This document shows, piece after piece, positions 1 to 8,296 of a stretch of DNA of 27,601 nt. The stretch is taken from positions 1 to 27,601 of the IMG/VR virus record IMGVR_UViG_3300032294_000234; one strand, 5' to 3'. The first letter of the stretch is position 1; each line of letters starts with the position of its first letter. Origin of the DNA: a virus. The notes beneath the pieces were generated by a model. It had not been told where the DNA came from. It did no database searches and saw only the letters and a list, made by a program, of their open reading frames with translations. The translations under genes were made by a program, and so were the position numbers.

Positions 1-1
1 T

Positions 2-775
2 TCCTATAGCGGCTACGAAGTATTGAACATTGCTCCTGACAGCCCAATTTCTGCTGCTCAGTTCAAGATTGCTCAGTACGCTGCTGCTGTAACGATGAGC
101 GGTCTAGAAATGCTCCAAAACAGCTCCAAAGAAGCTATCATTGACCTCTTAGATGGTCGTATGCAAGTTTCTGAGGCACGCCTTTTGAACCGCATTTCGG
201 GTGACCTCTATGGTGACGGTACTGGTAACGGTGGTAAGAACATTGACGGTCTAGCTGCCGCAATTTCTACAACCCCAACCACAGGTACTTACGGTGGTAT
301 TAACCGTGCAAACTGGTCGTTTTGGCAGAACCAAGCTACTACTGGCTTGACCTCTACCAACACCTTGGCAAAAATGACTGAAGCTGCTATCAAGCAGGTT
401 CGTGGCACAGACAAGGCTGACCTGTACATTGCTGGTAACACCGCATATCAGTATTTCGTAGGCGCATTGCAAGCAATTCAGCGTATTACTACCGAAGAAT
501 CGGGTGCTGCTGGTTTCGCATCCCTCAAGTTCTACGGTGGCGGTACATCTGCTGATGTCGTACTCGGTGGTGGTATTGGTAACCAAGAGAACGCAAACTA
601 TATGTATCTCTTGAACACCAATTACATCTTCTTCCGTCCACACAAAGAGCGTAATTTCGTACCTATCGGTGGTGAGCGTCAAGCCATCAACCAAGATGCG
701 ATTGTTAAGCTCTACGGTTGGGCAGGCAATTTAACCACCAGCAACGCTTCGTTGCAGGGTATTTTGACCGTCTAA
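2..775 (+). CDS. Major capsid protein, 5'-truncated
   Basis: This is the C-terminal 257 residues of a phage coat protein, the shell subunit of the head. The reading frame is open to the first bases of the window, so the true start lies upstream; an internal TTG at 23 is not a convincing start. Supporting features are the segment NRISGDLYGDGTGNGGKNIDG, followed by a GTYGGINRANWSFWQ block, which is characteristic of coat proteins in podovirus-type phages that carry P22-like portal and adaptor genes. An HK97-type fold is expected from the family rather than seen. It is followed after 19 bases by a small head protein with an AAAGGAAA ribosome site, and upstream of the adaptor and nozzle genes, the standard order portal-scaffold-coat-adaptor. 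Portal is at the other end of the window, so the scaffold gene is probably just outside. Confidence 0.85.
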   Translation, partial: SYSGYEVLNIAPDSPISAAQFKIAQYAAAVTMSGLEMLQNSSKEAIIDLLDGRMQVSEARLLNRISGDLYGDGTGNGGKNIDGLAAAISTTPTTGTYGGINRANWSFWQNQATTGLTSTNTLAKMTEAAIKQVRGTDKADLYIAGNTAYQYFVGALQAIQRITTEESGAAGFASLKFYGGGTSADVVLGGGIGNQENANYMYLLNTNYIFFRPHKERNFVPIGGERQAINQDAIVKLYGWAGNLTTSNASLQGILTV

Positions 776-794
776 TTAGTAAAGGAAAACTATC

Positions 795-1103
795 ATGCCT
801 TATTCAGTACTCCCCATTTCAGGTGTTGACCTTAACGGTGTTACCCCTGAGAGCTTTGAATATATCAACGGTACAACCTTAATCGGTATCCCAAGTTATG
901 GCCCACTAGGCTCACAAACTTTTGGTAACGATGGTCGTCGTTATGTATTTGCAAGAGCCGCCGCAACGATTCCTGCTGGCACTACCGCCTGCACAGTCAA
1001 TGCGACAACCTTTGCTGTGACCGCATCAGGTGGAAGCTACATTTCCCCTGCTGAGTCCATGGTATCGGGTGACTATGGCTGGTTTGGTGCTACTAGCGTC
1101 TAA
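795..1103 (+). CDS. Small head-associated protein (possible decoration protein)
   Basis: A 102-residue protein of unknown family, read directly after the coat gene with an AAAGGAAA ribosome site seven bases before the ATG. It has no membrane segment or signal peptide and is rich in G, T, S and A, with short beta-prone stretches such as RRYVFARAAATIPAGTTACTV. Position immediately after the coat gene and in front of a strong terminator suggests it is made at coat-like levels, as head decoration or stabilising proteins are. That role is inferred from position and size only; no catalytic motif is visible. Confidence 0.6.
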   Translation: MPYSVLPISGVDLNGVTPESFEYINGTTLIGIPSYGPLGSQTFGNDGRRYVFARAAATIPAGTTACTVNATTFAVTASGGSYISPAESMVSGDYGWFGATSV

Positions 1104-1124
1104 CCGCAAATTGTAGTAAAAACA

Positions 1125-1160
1125 AGGGGCTATCTCGAAAGGGGTAGCCTCTTTTTCTTT
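1125..1160 (+). terminator. Intrinsic terminator after the capsid genes
   Basis: A 12-bp stem (1125-1136 with 1141-1152, including three G-T pairs) closes a GAAA tetraloop and runs into TTTTTCTTT. It lies between the coat/decoration pair and the downstream adaptor genes and would let capsid transcripts end here while partial read-through supplies the less abundant tail proteins. Confidence 0.88.
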
Positions 1161-1196
1161 AAACGCAGTACCTTAACCACTTAAGGAGTATTAAAA

Positions 1197-1844
1197 ATGG
1201 CAATTGAAAGCGACGTTCAAGATGCAGATTCACGCTTGGCAGTCAAGTTTTATAAGCGTGCAGTCAAGTTAGAGCATGAATCCAACGAGGCGGGGCGCCC
1301 AATATTTAAAGACTTTGATTTCGTAAGAATCATGGTCGCCGGCGATAACCTGACCGAAATCGACACTTACGCACAGGAAAGCCACAAACAACGGTTTCCT
1401 CGTCAATGGTTGCAATACCAAGCCACCCAAGATTCCAGCAATGAAATCATTGGAACACCAGTAGAGCAGTGGCCACTGATTAGCCAATCCCAAGCGCAAG
1501 AACTAAAAGGGGTCAAGTTTATGACGGTGGAATCCATCGCCAACGCATCTGACCTACAGTTACAGCGCATCGGCATGATTGCTGGTATGTCACCACACGC
1601 ATTCAGAGACAAGGCTCGAACGTTCCTAAATTTAGCCACAGAAACAGCAGAGGCATCAAAACGCGCAGAAGAAATTAATCAATTGAAGCAAGAACTTGCC
1701 AAAAAAGATGAAGAAACTGCTAAAATTAAGGCTGAAACTGATGCGAAGCTAGCCTTAATGCAAGAACAAATGGCGGCGATACTTGCGGCAGTTGGTGAAA
1801 AGAAACCTAAAACTCGTAAACCAAAAGTCGTAGAGGAAGCATAA
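1197..1844 (+). CDS. Coiled-coil phage protein of unknown function
   Basis: A 215-residue protein with a folded N-terminal part (about residues 1-145, containing RIMVAGDNLTEIDTYAQ and a W-rich middle) and a long charged alpha-helical tail from about 150 to 200 that reads as a coiled coil (KRAEEINQLKQELAKKDEE), ending in a basic KKPKTRKPK stretch. An AAGGAG ribosome site precedes the ATG. It is the first gene beyond the terminator and ends one base before the adaptor gene. Proteins of this layout occur between coat and adaptor genes in related phages, but the function is not established. A structural or assembly role is an inference; an alternative is a DNA-binding head-interior protein because of the basic tail. 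Confidence 0.7.
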   Translation: MAIESDVQDADSRLAVKFYKRAVKLEHESNEAGRPIFKDFDFVRIMVAGDNLTEIDTYAQESHKQRFPRQWLQYQATQDSSNEIIGTPVEQWPLISQSQAQELKGVKFMTVESIANASDLQLQRIGMIAGMSPHAFRDKARTFLNLATETAEASKRAEEINQLKQELAKKDEETAKIKAETDAKLALMQEQMAAILAAVGEKKPKTRKPKVVEEA

Positions 1845-1845
1845 T

Positions 1846-2769
1846 ATGAGCCAAACGATGCTCCAGCTAGTTCAGCAAGTAACCGCTGAATTAAACCTAG
1901 CAGTCCCCACCTATGTGGCCGGAAACACAAGCCAAGACGTGCAACAAGTTCTAGCGCTAATGAACGCGCAAGGATATGAATTGCTTAAAGAGACGGACTG
2001 GCAGGGTTTAGAGTTGGAGTATCGGTTTTATACCGATGCAGTGCAGTTTACAGGTAATACGGTAAGCGAAAACAGTTACGACATTATCGTGACCGGAAAC
2101 GCTACCGCCTTAAACGGTGATTATTCGATTACCGGCACCGGCATCAACCAAGATACCTACGTTTCTAGCGTAAGCTACGATTCAGGACTTAATAAGTCCA
2201 CTATTGTTATGAGCCAGCTTGCAAGCGGAACTTATACCAATGTGCAGTTTAATTTCTCGCAGACCAAGTACGACTTGCCAGCAGACTTTGAGACGATTAC
2301 CGATAACACCCACTGGGATAAGACCAAACACTGGCAGATGCTAGGCCCTGAAGATGCACAGCAGTGGCAATGGCTAAAGTCGGGTTATATCTCGACTGGC
2401 CCACGTATTCGTTGGAGGATTTTGGGTCAACAGTTTCAGATTTGGCCGCCATACAACACCAAAGAATACTTAGGCTTTGAGTATCGTTCCAAAGGCTGGG
2501 CGCGTAGTGCTACCGGTCAGGTAAAGAACAGCTTTACTGCGGACACCGATACCACCATATATGATGACCGTTTGGTTGTTTTGGGAACCAAGTTAAAGTA
2601 CTTCCAAATTAAGTCGTTTGACACGACCTCTTTGCAACAGGACTATTTCAGGGTTCTTAACGTGGTGAAAGCCAACGACAAAGGCTCTGCTAACCTTTCG
2701 TTTGCGCCTTACCCAAGCAAGGTGCTTATCGGTTACGCAAATATTCCTGATACCGGTTACGGAACTTAA
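1846..2769 (+). CDS. Head-to-tail adaptor (gp4/tail-tubular-A-like)
   Basis: This 307-residue protein resembles the adaptor that forms a ring below the portal in short-tailed phages. The N-terminal helix pair, followed by ALMNAQGYELLKETDWQGL, and the later block YDLPADFETITDNTHWD with WLKSGYISTGPRIRWRILG are typical of the family. Between them, about residues 66-140, sits a beta-rich, T/S/G-rich stretch that looks like an inserted Ig-like domain. The start overlaps nothing and follows the previous stop by one base (TAATATG). Next gene is the nozzle protein, two bases downstream, as expected for subunits of one tail complex. Homologues are often labelled only as structural; the adaptor role is from family resemblance and gene order. 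Confidence 0.72.
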   Translation: MSQTMLQLVQQVTAELNLAVPTYVAGNTSQDVQQVLALMNAQGYELLKETDWQGLELEYRFYTDAVQFTGNTVSENSYDIIVTGNATALNGDYSITGTGINQDTYVSSVSYDSGLNKSTIVMSQLASGTYTNVQFNFSQTKYDLPADFETITDNTHWDKTKHWQMLGPEDAQQWQWLKSGYISTGPRIRWRILGQQFQIWPPYNTKEYLGFEYRSKGWARSATGQVKNSFTADTDTTIYDDRLVVLGTKLKYFQIKSFDTTSLQQDYFRVLNVVKANDKGSANLSFAPYPSKVLIGYANIPDTGYGT

Positions 2770-2771
2770 AC

Positions 2772-4775
2772 ATGGCAGTTCCACAGCAAAGACGAGCCTT
2801 TACCGCATCGTTGGCCTCCCCGATTGGTGGGTGGAACGCACGCGATTCGCTGGCAGAAATGAACCCTTTAGATGCGGTTCAGCTGACAAACTTTTATCCA
2901 ACACCAACCGACGTCACAATGCGCAGGGGTTATACCCGCAGTAGCCTTATTACGACAAGCACTGGTGTTGTGACCCTGTCTACTATTACCCATGTGGGAG
3001 TGGTGGCAACCGCAACAACCTCAACGTCTCATGGTTTGGTAACTGGTGAGTTTATTTCCATAACAGGATGCACACCCTCGGACTACAACGGTGTTCATCA
3101 AATTACTGTTTTGAACAGCACCAGCTTTACATATACGATGGCAAGCGTGCCTGCAAGTAATGCAACGGTGGTTGGAACTTACACCATTGGAATCACCGAT
3201 TCTATTGAAACCCTGATGAATTACAGCAGTCCAACCCAAACGAAGCTGTTTGCGGCTGTAAATGGCTCGTTTTATGACTGTTCGACCAACCCAGCAACCC
3301 TGTCTTATGCTGGTAGTTTTGCAAATGACCGTTGGCAACACATCAATTTTTCAACCGCAGGCGGTAATTTCCTTGTTGCCTGCAACGGTGCAGACGCAAC
3401 CATGCTGTATGACGGAACGCGTTGGTATAAGATGGCTACCACAGCTACCGCGCAGACCATTTCTACCCTGACAAGTTCGGGAACAACCGCAACGGTTACG
3501 ACTTCTAGCGCTCATGGTTTGGTTACTGACAATCGTGTTGTCATTTCGGGCGCGACTGAGGCGCCTTATAACGGTACTTTTAGGATTACGGTCACCGGAA
3601 GCACGACTTTTACCTACACGATGGCTAGCTCGACCACGAGTCCTGCCACCGGAACCCCGATTTATTCAGTTTTAGGCATTTCCGGCATCAATAACAACCA
3701 ATTCGTACACGTCAACAGCCTGCAAGAGCGCATTTACTTTGTAGAAAAGGACAGTTTAGACTTTTGGTATTTGCCGGTGAACGCTTTAGGGGGTGCTGCA
3801 AGTCAATTTCCGCTTGGTTCAATTGCAAGAAGTGGCGGTTATTTGCAAGCAATGGGTACTTGGACGCTTGATGCTGGTTATGGTGTTGACGATTTGGGCG
3901 CGTTTGTCACCTCAATGGGTGAAGTCATTGTTTATAAGGGTACAGACCCCTCAGACCCAAATGCTTGGTCGCTAGTCGGTGTATGGCAAATGGGTCAAAC
4001 CTTTGCACGACGCTGTTTTTTCAAATATGCCGGTGACTTATTGCTCTTGACGCAGGACGGCCTTGTGCCGATGTCGGCATCATTGCAATCTAGCCGCCTT
4101 GACCCCCGCGTAAACCTGACCGACAAGATTTTCTATGCTGTCAGCCAAGCCGCAGACTTGTATTACACCCAATTTGGCTGGCAAATCAATTACTTTGCAC
4201 CGTTCAATATGCTGATTTTGAATATTCCTGTTTCAGATGGAATAGAACAGTTTGTCATGCATACCATTACAAAGTCGTGGGGTCGATTTACCGATATTCA
4301 GGCTTATTGCTGGGAGGTATCAGGCCCCGAAGGTATGTTCTTTGGTTCAAACGGTTATGTTGGCAAGTTTTACGACGGATTCTCAGATGCAGGCAACAAT
4401 ATCGTAGCCAACGCACAGCAGGCTTACTCTTACTTTGATTCAAGAGGCACGCTAAAACGGTTCACGATGGTTCGCCCAATTTTGCAGACCGATAACACAG
4501 TGCCTAACGTTCTTTGCGGCATTTCTACCGATTTTGACACCGTAAACCTATCCAACGAGATTACTTTTAACCCTAGTTTGGCCAGCGTTGGCATTTGGAA
4601 TACCAGTACTTGGGACAATGCAAACTGGGGCGCGGGTCTGACGGTTTCTAAGGTTTGGCAGGGTGTTACCGGTATTGGCTATGCTGGCTCGGTGAACCTT
4701 TCTGTGGCATCCCAAGGGGTTGATTTTCATTGGGCTAGTACGGACTATGTGATGGAGCGTGGCGGGGTTCTGTGA
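2772..4775 (+). CDS. Tail nozzle / stabilisation protein (P22 gp10-like)
   Basis: A 667-residue, beta-rich protein with the N-terminal PIGGWNARDSLAEMNPLDAVQL signature of phage stabilisation/nozzle proteins, which cap the adaptor and form the tail tube in short-tailed phages. The body has repeated aromatic and glycine-rich strands compatible with a beta-propeller (for example SLQERIYFVEKDSLDFWYLP). Two copies of a domain of about 70 residues are inserted at roughly residues 70-138 and 230-298; both contain the pattern HGLV-T, YNG and FTYTMAS. The last codon overlaps the GTG start of the next gene (GTGA), which implies translational coupling. The family assignment rests on the N-terminal motif and position after the adaptor; the propeller fold is inferred. 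Confidence 0.75.
   Translation: MAVPQQRRAFTASLASPIGGWNARDSLAEMNPLDAVQLTNFYPTPTDVTMRRGYTRSSLITTSTGVVTLSTITHVGVVATATTSTSHGLVTGEFISITGCTPSDYNGVHQITVLNSTSFTYTMASVPASNATVVGTYTIGITDSIETLMNYSSPTQTKLFAAVNGSFYDCSTNPATLSYAGSFANDRWQHINFSTAGGNFLVACNGADATMLYDGTRWYKMATTATAQTISTLTSSGTTATVTTSSAHGLVTDNRVVISGATEAPYNGTFRITVTGSTTFTYTMASSTTSPATGTPIYSVLGISGINNNQFVHVNSLQERIYFVEKDSLDFWYLPVNALGGAASQFPLGSIARSGGYLQAMGTWTLDAGYGVDDLGAFVTSMGEVIVYKGTDPSDPNAWSLVGVWQMGQTFARRCFFKYAGDLLLLTQDGLVPMSASLQSSRLDPRVNLTDKIFYAVSQAADLYYTQFGWQINYFAPFNMLILNIPVSDGIEQFVMHTITKSWGRFTDIQAYCWEVSGPEGMFFGSNGYVGKFYDGFSDAGNNIVANAQQAYSYFDSRGTLKRFTMVRPILQTDNTVPNVLCGISTDFDTVNLSNEITFNPSLASVGIWNTSTWDNANWGAGLTVSKVWQGVTGIGYAGSVNLSVASQGVDFHWASTDYVMERGGVL
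2979..3185 (+). repeat. First copy of a duplicated beta domain in the nozzle gene
   Basis: This encodes about residues 70-138. It shares the order STIT...ATATTSTSHGLVTG, ISITG, YNGVHQITV and SFTYTMAS with the second copy. The copies differ at many codons, so the duplication is old at DNA level. Confidence 0.75.
3459..3665 (+). repeat. Second copy of the duplicated beta domain in the nozzle gene
   Basis: This encodes about residues 230-298. The matching landmarks are STLTSSGTTATVTTSSAHGL, VVISG, YNGTFRITV and TTFTYTMAS, in the same order and spacing as in the first copy. Confidence 0.75.
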
Positions 4776-5212
4776 GAACTGTTACTACAGAGAACCAACG
4801 TTACTTGGGTGAATGGCTTGTTAGAATACTTAACTTTCCGTTGCCTGAAAACACGCAGTGCATTGGTCAAATGAGAGATGGAAATTTAGTAGCGGTAGCG
4901 GGATACACAAACTTTATGCCAAAGGCTTGTGAGATTCATATTGGTAGCGTTGGTGAACATTGGGCAAGTAAAGATTTTTTGTGGGCGGTGTTTGATTACC
5001 CCTTTAATAAACTTGGTGTTAGCGTTATACTAGGGCAAATCTGTAAGGATAATGAAGATGCCTTAAGATTAAACCGACACCTTGGTTTTAAAGTTGTAGC
5101 CGAAATACAGGATGCCCACATGGAAGGCGACTTGGTAATTATGGCGATGCGTAAAGAGGACTGTCGGTGGCTCAATATCCGATGCCCTCTAAAACAGACG
5201 ATGGAGGCTTGA
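4772..5212 (+). CDS. GNAT-fold acetyltransferase-like virion-region protein
   Basis: A 146-residue protein with a GNAT layout: N-terminal strand-helix, a central strand LVAVAGYTNF, and a helix-strand end with KDNEDALRLNRHLGF followed by VVAEI, which corresponds to the conserved region where N-acetyltransferases hold the acetyl-CoA tail and close the fold. GNAT-like proteins sit at the same place in short-tailed phages; the T7 internal virion protein gp13 has a similar ending. The GTG start overlaps the stop of the nozzle gene (GTGA). Whether it still transfers acetyl groups or is only structural cannot be read from the sequence; the classical Q/R-x-x-G-x-G/A acetyl-CoA loop is not obvious, which favours a structural or degenerate enzyme. 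Confidence 0.72.
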   Translation: MRTVTTENQRYLGEWLVRILNFPLPENTQCIGQMRDGNLVAVAGYTNFMPKACEIHIGSVGEHWASKDFLWAVFDYPFNKLGVSVILGQICKDNEDALRLNRHLGFKVVAEIQDAHMEGDLVIMAMRKEDCRWLNIRCPLKQTMEA

Positions 5213-5213
5213 T

Positions 5214-6662
5214 ATGGGTGGTGGTGGATTTTTAGGATTAGGGCCAAGACCAAGTGCGCCCGCCGCACCGGATTACACTGGTGCCGCGCGCGAAACTGCG
5301 GCTGGAAACCTTGAAGCGGCACGCGCCAACATAGCGGCAAACCGCGTTAATCAATATACCCCTTACGGAAACCTTGTTTACGAACAATCCGGAACTGACC
5401 CTTATGGCAATCCAATGTGGAAAGCCACGCAGACTTTTAGTCCTGACCAACAAGCGCTTTATGAATACGATGTAGCTGCCAGCAAAGGCTTAGGACAGTT
5501 ATCTCAAACTGGTCTTGATTATGTTCGTGGAATGATGGCTAGTCCATTCAGCACTGAATCTTTACCAGCCTTACAAAGTCAATTGACTCCCGCACAATTA
5601 CAGCAATTTACCGGTCAAGCTAATCTCGGACAATTAAGCGATGCGGAAGCGCAAATGCGTGCTGGTCAGGCTCCAAACCTACAAACCTCGCTTGGCCAAA
5701 ATGTGGGTATGAGTGGCTGGGACAGGGCAAGTGGTTTATTAATGAATCGCCTAGAACCCCAATTACAGCGCCAACAGGAGCGTTTAGATGCGCAGTTGGC
5801 ATCACAAGGCATTCCTATTGGTTCTGAGGCATATACCCGTGCTAAACAAGACCTTGCAATGCAACAAAATGACGCTCGTATTCAAGCACAGTTGCAAGCA
5901 CAAGGTATTCAACAAAATCTGTTCGGTCAAGAGTTGGCCGCTGGTCAATTTGGCAATCAAGCGCTGTTGGGTCAAAATCAGGCTCAGCTTGCAAACCTTG
6001 GATTTTCTAATCAAGCAATGCAACAAGACTTTGCTAACCGTATGGCTGGCATGGGATTCAACAACCAACAAATTCAGCAGATGTATCAGAACCAAGTTGC
6101 ACAGCAACAAGCCAATAACGCTATTGCACAGCAACAATTTGCTAATCAGCTAACCGGTGCCAACCTTGCTAACTTTGCAAGACAGCAAGGATTTGGAGAG
6201 TTGGGTTATATGCGTAATGAGCCACTAAACACACTTAATGCGGTGCGTAGTGGAGCGCAAGTTCAAGGCCCACAATTTGTAAACCCTGCCCAACAAGCGG
6301 TTACCGCTGGCCCTGACATTTTAGGCGCAACGCAAATGGGTTACAACGCTCAGTTGGCAGACTTCAATGCAGGACAAGCCGCACAAGCTAACCTAAATCA
6401 AGGTCTAATGGGATTGGGCGCGGCAGGAATTATGGCATTTTCTGACCCAAGATTAAAAGAAAACATTAAAGCAATTGGAGTATTAACCAACGGGCTTACT
6501 CTTTACAGCTTTGAGTATAAAGATGAAGTTAAGCGCCATCCATTGGCTGGTGATGGTGTACATGTTGGAGTTATGGCAGATGAAGTTGAGCAAGTATTCC
6601 CATATGCTGTCACGACTCTTGATGATGGTTACAAAGTTGTTAATTACGGGCTACTACCATGA
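5214..6662 (+). CDS. Q-rich virion protein with C-terminal S74 chaperone domain
   Basis: A 482-residue protein with three parts. Residues 1-150 are A/G/P-rich with a NRVNQYTPYGNLVYEQSG block common in podovirus ejection-type proteins. Residues about 150-390 are helical and very rich in Q, N and A (for example QQNDARIQAQLQAQGIQQ). The last 73 residues begin with SDPRLKENIK (Ser410-Asp411) and contain GVMADEVEQVFP and DGYKVVNYGLL, the marks of the intramolecular chaperone/peptidase S74 domain, which trimerises and cuts itself off before the serine in fibres and endosialidases. The downstream long coiled-coil end of many S74 domains is absent. The ATG follows the previous stop by one base. Role: probably a trimeric or ejected tail component; placement between GNAT-like and ejection-type genes favours the latter. 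Confidence 0.75.
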   Translation: MGGGGFLGLGPRPSAPAAPDYTGAARETAAGNLEAARANIAANRVNQYTPYGNLVYEQSGTDPYGNPMWKATQTFSPDQQALYEYDVAASKGLGQLSQTGLDYVRGMMASPFSTESLPALQSQLTPAQLQQFTGQANLGQLSDAEAQMRAGQAPNLQTSLGQNVGMSGWDRASGLLMNRLEPQLQRQQERLDAQLASQGIPIGSEAYTRAKQDLAMQQNDARIQAQLQAQGIQQNLFGQELAAGQFGNQALLGQNQAQLANLGFSNQAMQQDFANRMAGMGFNNQQIQQMYQNQVAQQQANNAIAQQQFANQLTGANLANFARQQGFGELGYMRNEPLNTLNAVRSGAQVQGPQFVNPAQQAVTAGPDILGATQMGYNAQLADFNAGQAAQANLNQGLMGLGAAGIMAFSDPRLKENIKAIGVLTNGLTLYSFEYKDEVKRHPLAGDGVHVGVMADEVEQVFPYAVTTLDDGYKVVNYGLLP

Positions 6663-6994
6663 AAAGAATGATGCCAAGCTATATGCCAACGCAAGATTTG
6701 ACAAAACCTCAAGAGGTTTCAGGTGTGCAACCTATATTCCAAAACATCGGTAATCAACAAGCCATGCAAAATATGGCCATGCAACAAGGCATGGGGTTAA
6801 CTCAGCAAGCTGGTCAAATTGGTCGGCAAGGTGGTGGTGGAATGAATCCTATGATGCTCGCACAAATGTTAAGAGGCGGCAAAACAGGTTCTTATTTATC
6901 TTCCATAGCGCCAATGATTCGTTATGGCGCAGGTAATGTTTATGGTGGTTTTGGTCAAGGTCAGGTTCCCACAACGACTACTGGTATGGATTAA
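6659..6994 (+). CDS. Small Q/G/M-rich virion-region protein
   Basis: A 111-residue protein with low-complexity composition, including MQNMAMQQGMGLTQQ and a GRQGGGGMNPMM linker. No enzyme motif, signal peptide or clear membrane segment is seen. Its ATG overlaps the stop of the S74 gene (ATGA), so it is translated by coupling, and the next ejection-type gene starts two bases after its stop. The composition matches its neighbours, which suggests it belongs to the same internal or ejected protein set; that is inference from context. Confidence 0.6.
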   Translation: MKRMMPSYMPTQDLTKPQEVSGVQPIFQNIGNQQAMQNMAMQQGMGLTQQAGQIGRQGGGGMNPMMLAQMLRGGKTGSYLSSIAPMIRYGAGNVYGGFGQGQVPTTTTGMD

Positions 6995-6996
6995 TT

Positions 6997-8295
6997 ATGT
7001 CAACACTACCTACAAACACTGGAATTGGAACATTACCACCGGAGTTGTTTGCACAGCAACAACAGTTAAACCGCCAGCAACAAATGGCTCAGTTGCTTTT
7101 GCAACAGGGAATGCAACAACCTCAAGGTCAAATGGTTAGCGGTCGCTTTGTTGCACCTAGCTTTTTTCAATATGCCACTCCTCTTGCACAAACTTTTGCG
7201 GCCACACGTTTGCAAGAAAAAGGCGACAAAGCCGCTGTTGATTTAGCAGAAGCGTTGCGCAAAAACCGTATGCAAGAGGCTGAAAGCATTATGGCTGCAC
7301 AAACACCTGATGAGCAATTAAAACTTGCCATGGGTGGATATTCGCCACTTTCACAGCAATTGGCTGGCAAGTTGTTAGAGCGTAAATTTGAAAAGCCTAA
7401 GTGGGAAAAAGCAAGCATCCCAACACCTGATGGTGGTTCAAGAGAAGGATGGGTTAATGTTAACTCTGCCAACCCATTGTCAACCTTTGTTGAGGGTGGA
7501 ACTAAGCCTGCATTCAACGTGTTAGAAGGCGCTCGTTTCCAATATGACACCGGCATGAGATTACCAAACGGCGGTGCCATGCCAGCAGTCGCGCCCGCAG
7601 TAGGCACGATGCCAGCCGCTATGCCAACAAGCGGTGCTGTTCCAAGCGCACCAGCAGTTCAAACCGGCGCTCCTATGGTTGGCGCTCCGGCTATGGGTGG
7701 AATGTCGCCAAGGGCAAGAGACGAAGCCAGCAAACAAATTCTTGTTGATGTTGAAAAGCGCCGTATTGAGAACTTGGAAAACGCGCCTCGCGCCATTGCA
7801 ACCATTGAGGACACCTTACGAAACGTTAGCGATTTAATTGGCGATGCTCGTATTGTTAAAGACCCCAAGACCGGCAAAGAGCGCATTGATTACACCGTCA
7901 CACAAGATGGCAAACAAGTTCAAGGGCGCAAGCCACAAGCTGGTTTTGAATTGGCTGTTGGTGCTGGTGTGCCAAGCTGGTTGCCATTCCAAGGCGGTAC
8001 GGATGTTGCAAATTTCCGCGTGCGTTTAGACCAAATTAAAGACAGAACATTCCTTGAGGCTTTCCAACAGCTTAAAGGCTCTGGTCAAATCACCGAAAAA
8101 GAAGGTGAAAAAGCGACCTCTGCATTAAATCGCATGAACCTTGCACAGTCTGAGGTTGAGTTTATTAAAGCGGCGCGTGAATTTGAGGAAAACCTAAATC
8201 GCGGCATGGCTTTGGCTAAACAAAAAGCTGGAATACAAGATGGCGCACCGTCTGCTAAATTGCGCTGGAATCCAACATTAAAACGGTGGGAATAA
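6997..8295 (+). CDS. Putative internal virion / DNA-ejection protein
   Basis: A 432-residue protein. The N-terminus is Q-rich (FAQQQQLNRQQQMAQLLLQQ), the middle, about 195-235, is a low-complexity A/P/M/G linker, and the C-terminal third is helical with FLEAFQQLKGSGQITEKEGE followed by LNRMNLAQSEVEF. This block, which reads as an aggregate of helices, recurs in phage proteins annotated as ejection or structural proteins. It ends in KLRWNPTLKRWE. It is packed between other genes of the same type, one base from the next. Role in crossing the host envelope during genome entry is inferred from context and composition. Confidence 0.65.
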   Translation: MSTLPTNTGIGTLPPELFAQQQQLNRQQQMAQLLLQQGMQQPQGQMVSGRFVAPSFFQYATPLAQTFAATRLQEKGDKAAVDLAEALRKNRMQEAESIMAAQTPDEQLKLAMGGYSPLSQQLAGKLLERKFEKPKWEKASIPTPDGGSREGWVNVNSANPLSTFVEGGTKPAFNVLEGARFQYDTGMRLPNGGAMPAVAPAVGTMPAAMPTSGAVPSAPAVQTGAPMVGAPAMGGMSPRARDEASKQILVDVEKRRIENLENAPRAIATIEDTLRNVSDLIGDARIVKDPKTGKERIDYTVTQDGKQVQGRKPQAGFELAVGAGVPSWLPFQGGTDVANFRVRLDQIKDRTFLEAFQQLKGSGQITEKEGEKATSALNRMNLAQSEVEFIKAAREFEENLNRGMALAKQKAGIQDGAPSAKLRWNPTLKRWE

Positions 8296-8296
8296 T

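Noticed and set aside
1181-1194. TTAAG-N4-ATTAA, resembling the early operator
   Set aside because: It coincides with the Shine-Dalgarno of the 1197 gene, has one mismatch and no nearby promoter boxes; about one such match is expected by chance in this length.
5788-6153. 121- and 111-codon open frames inside the S74 gene on both strands
   Set aside because: They arise from the CAA/CAG-rich coding sequence read in other frames; composition (runs of K, N, L, C) is unlike the neighbouring proteins.
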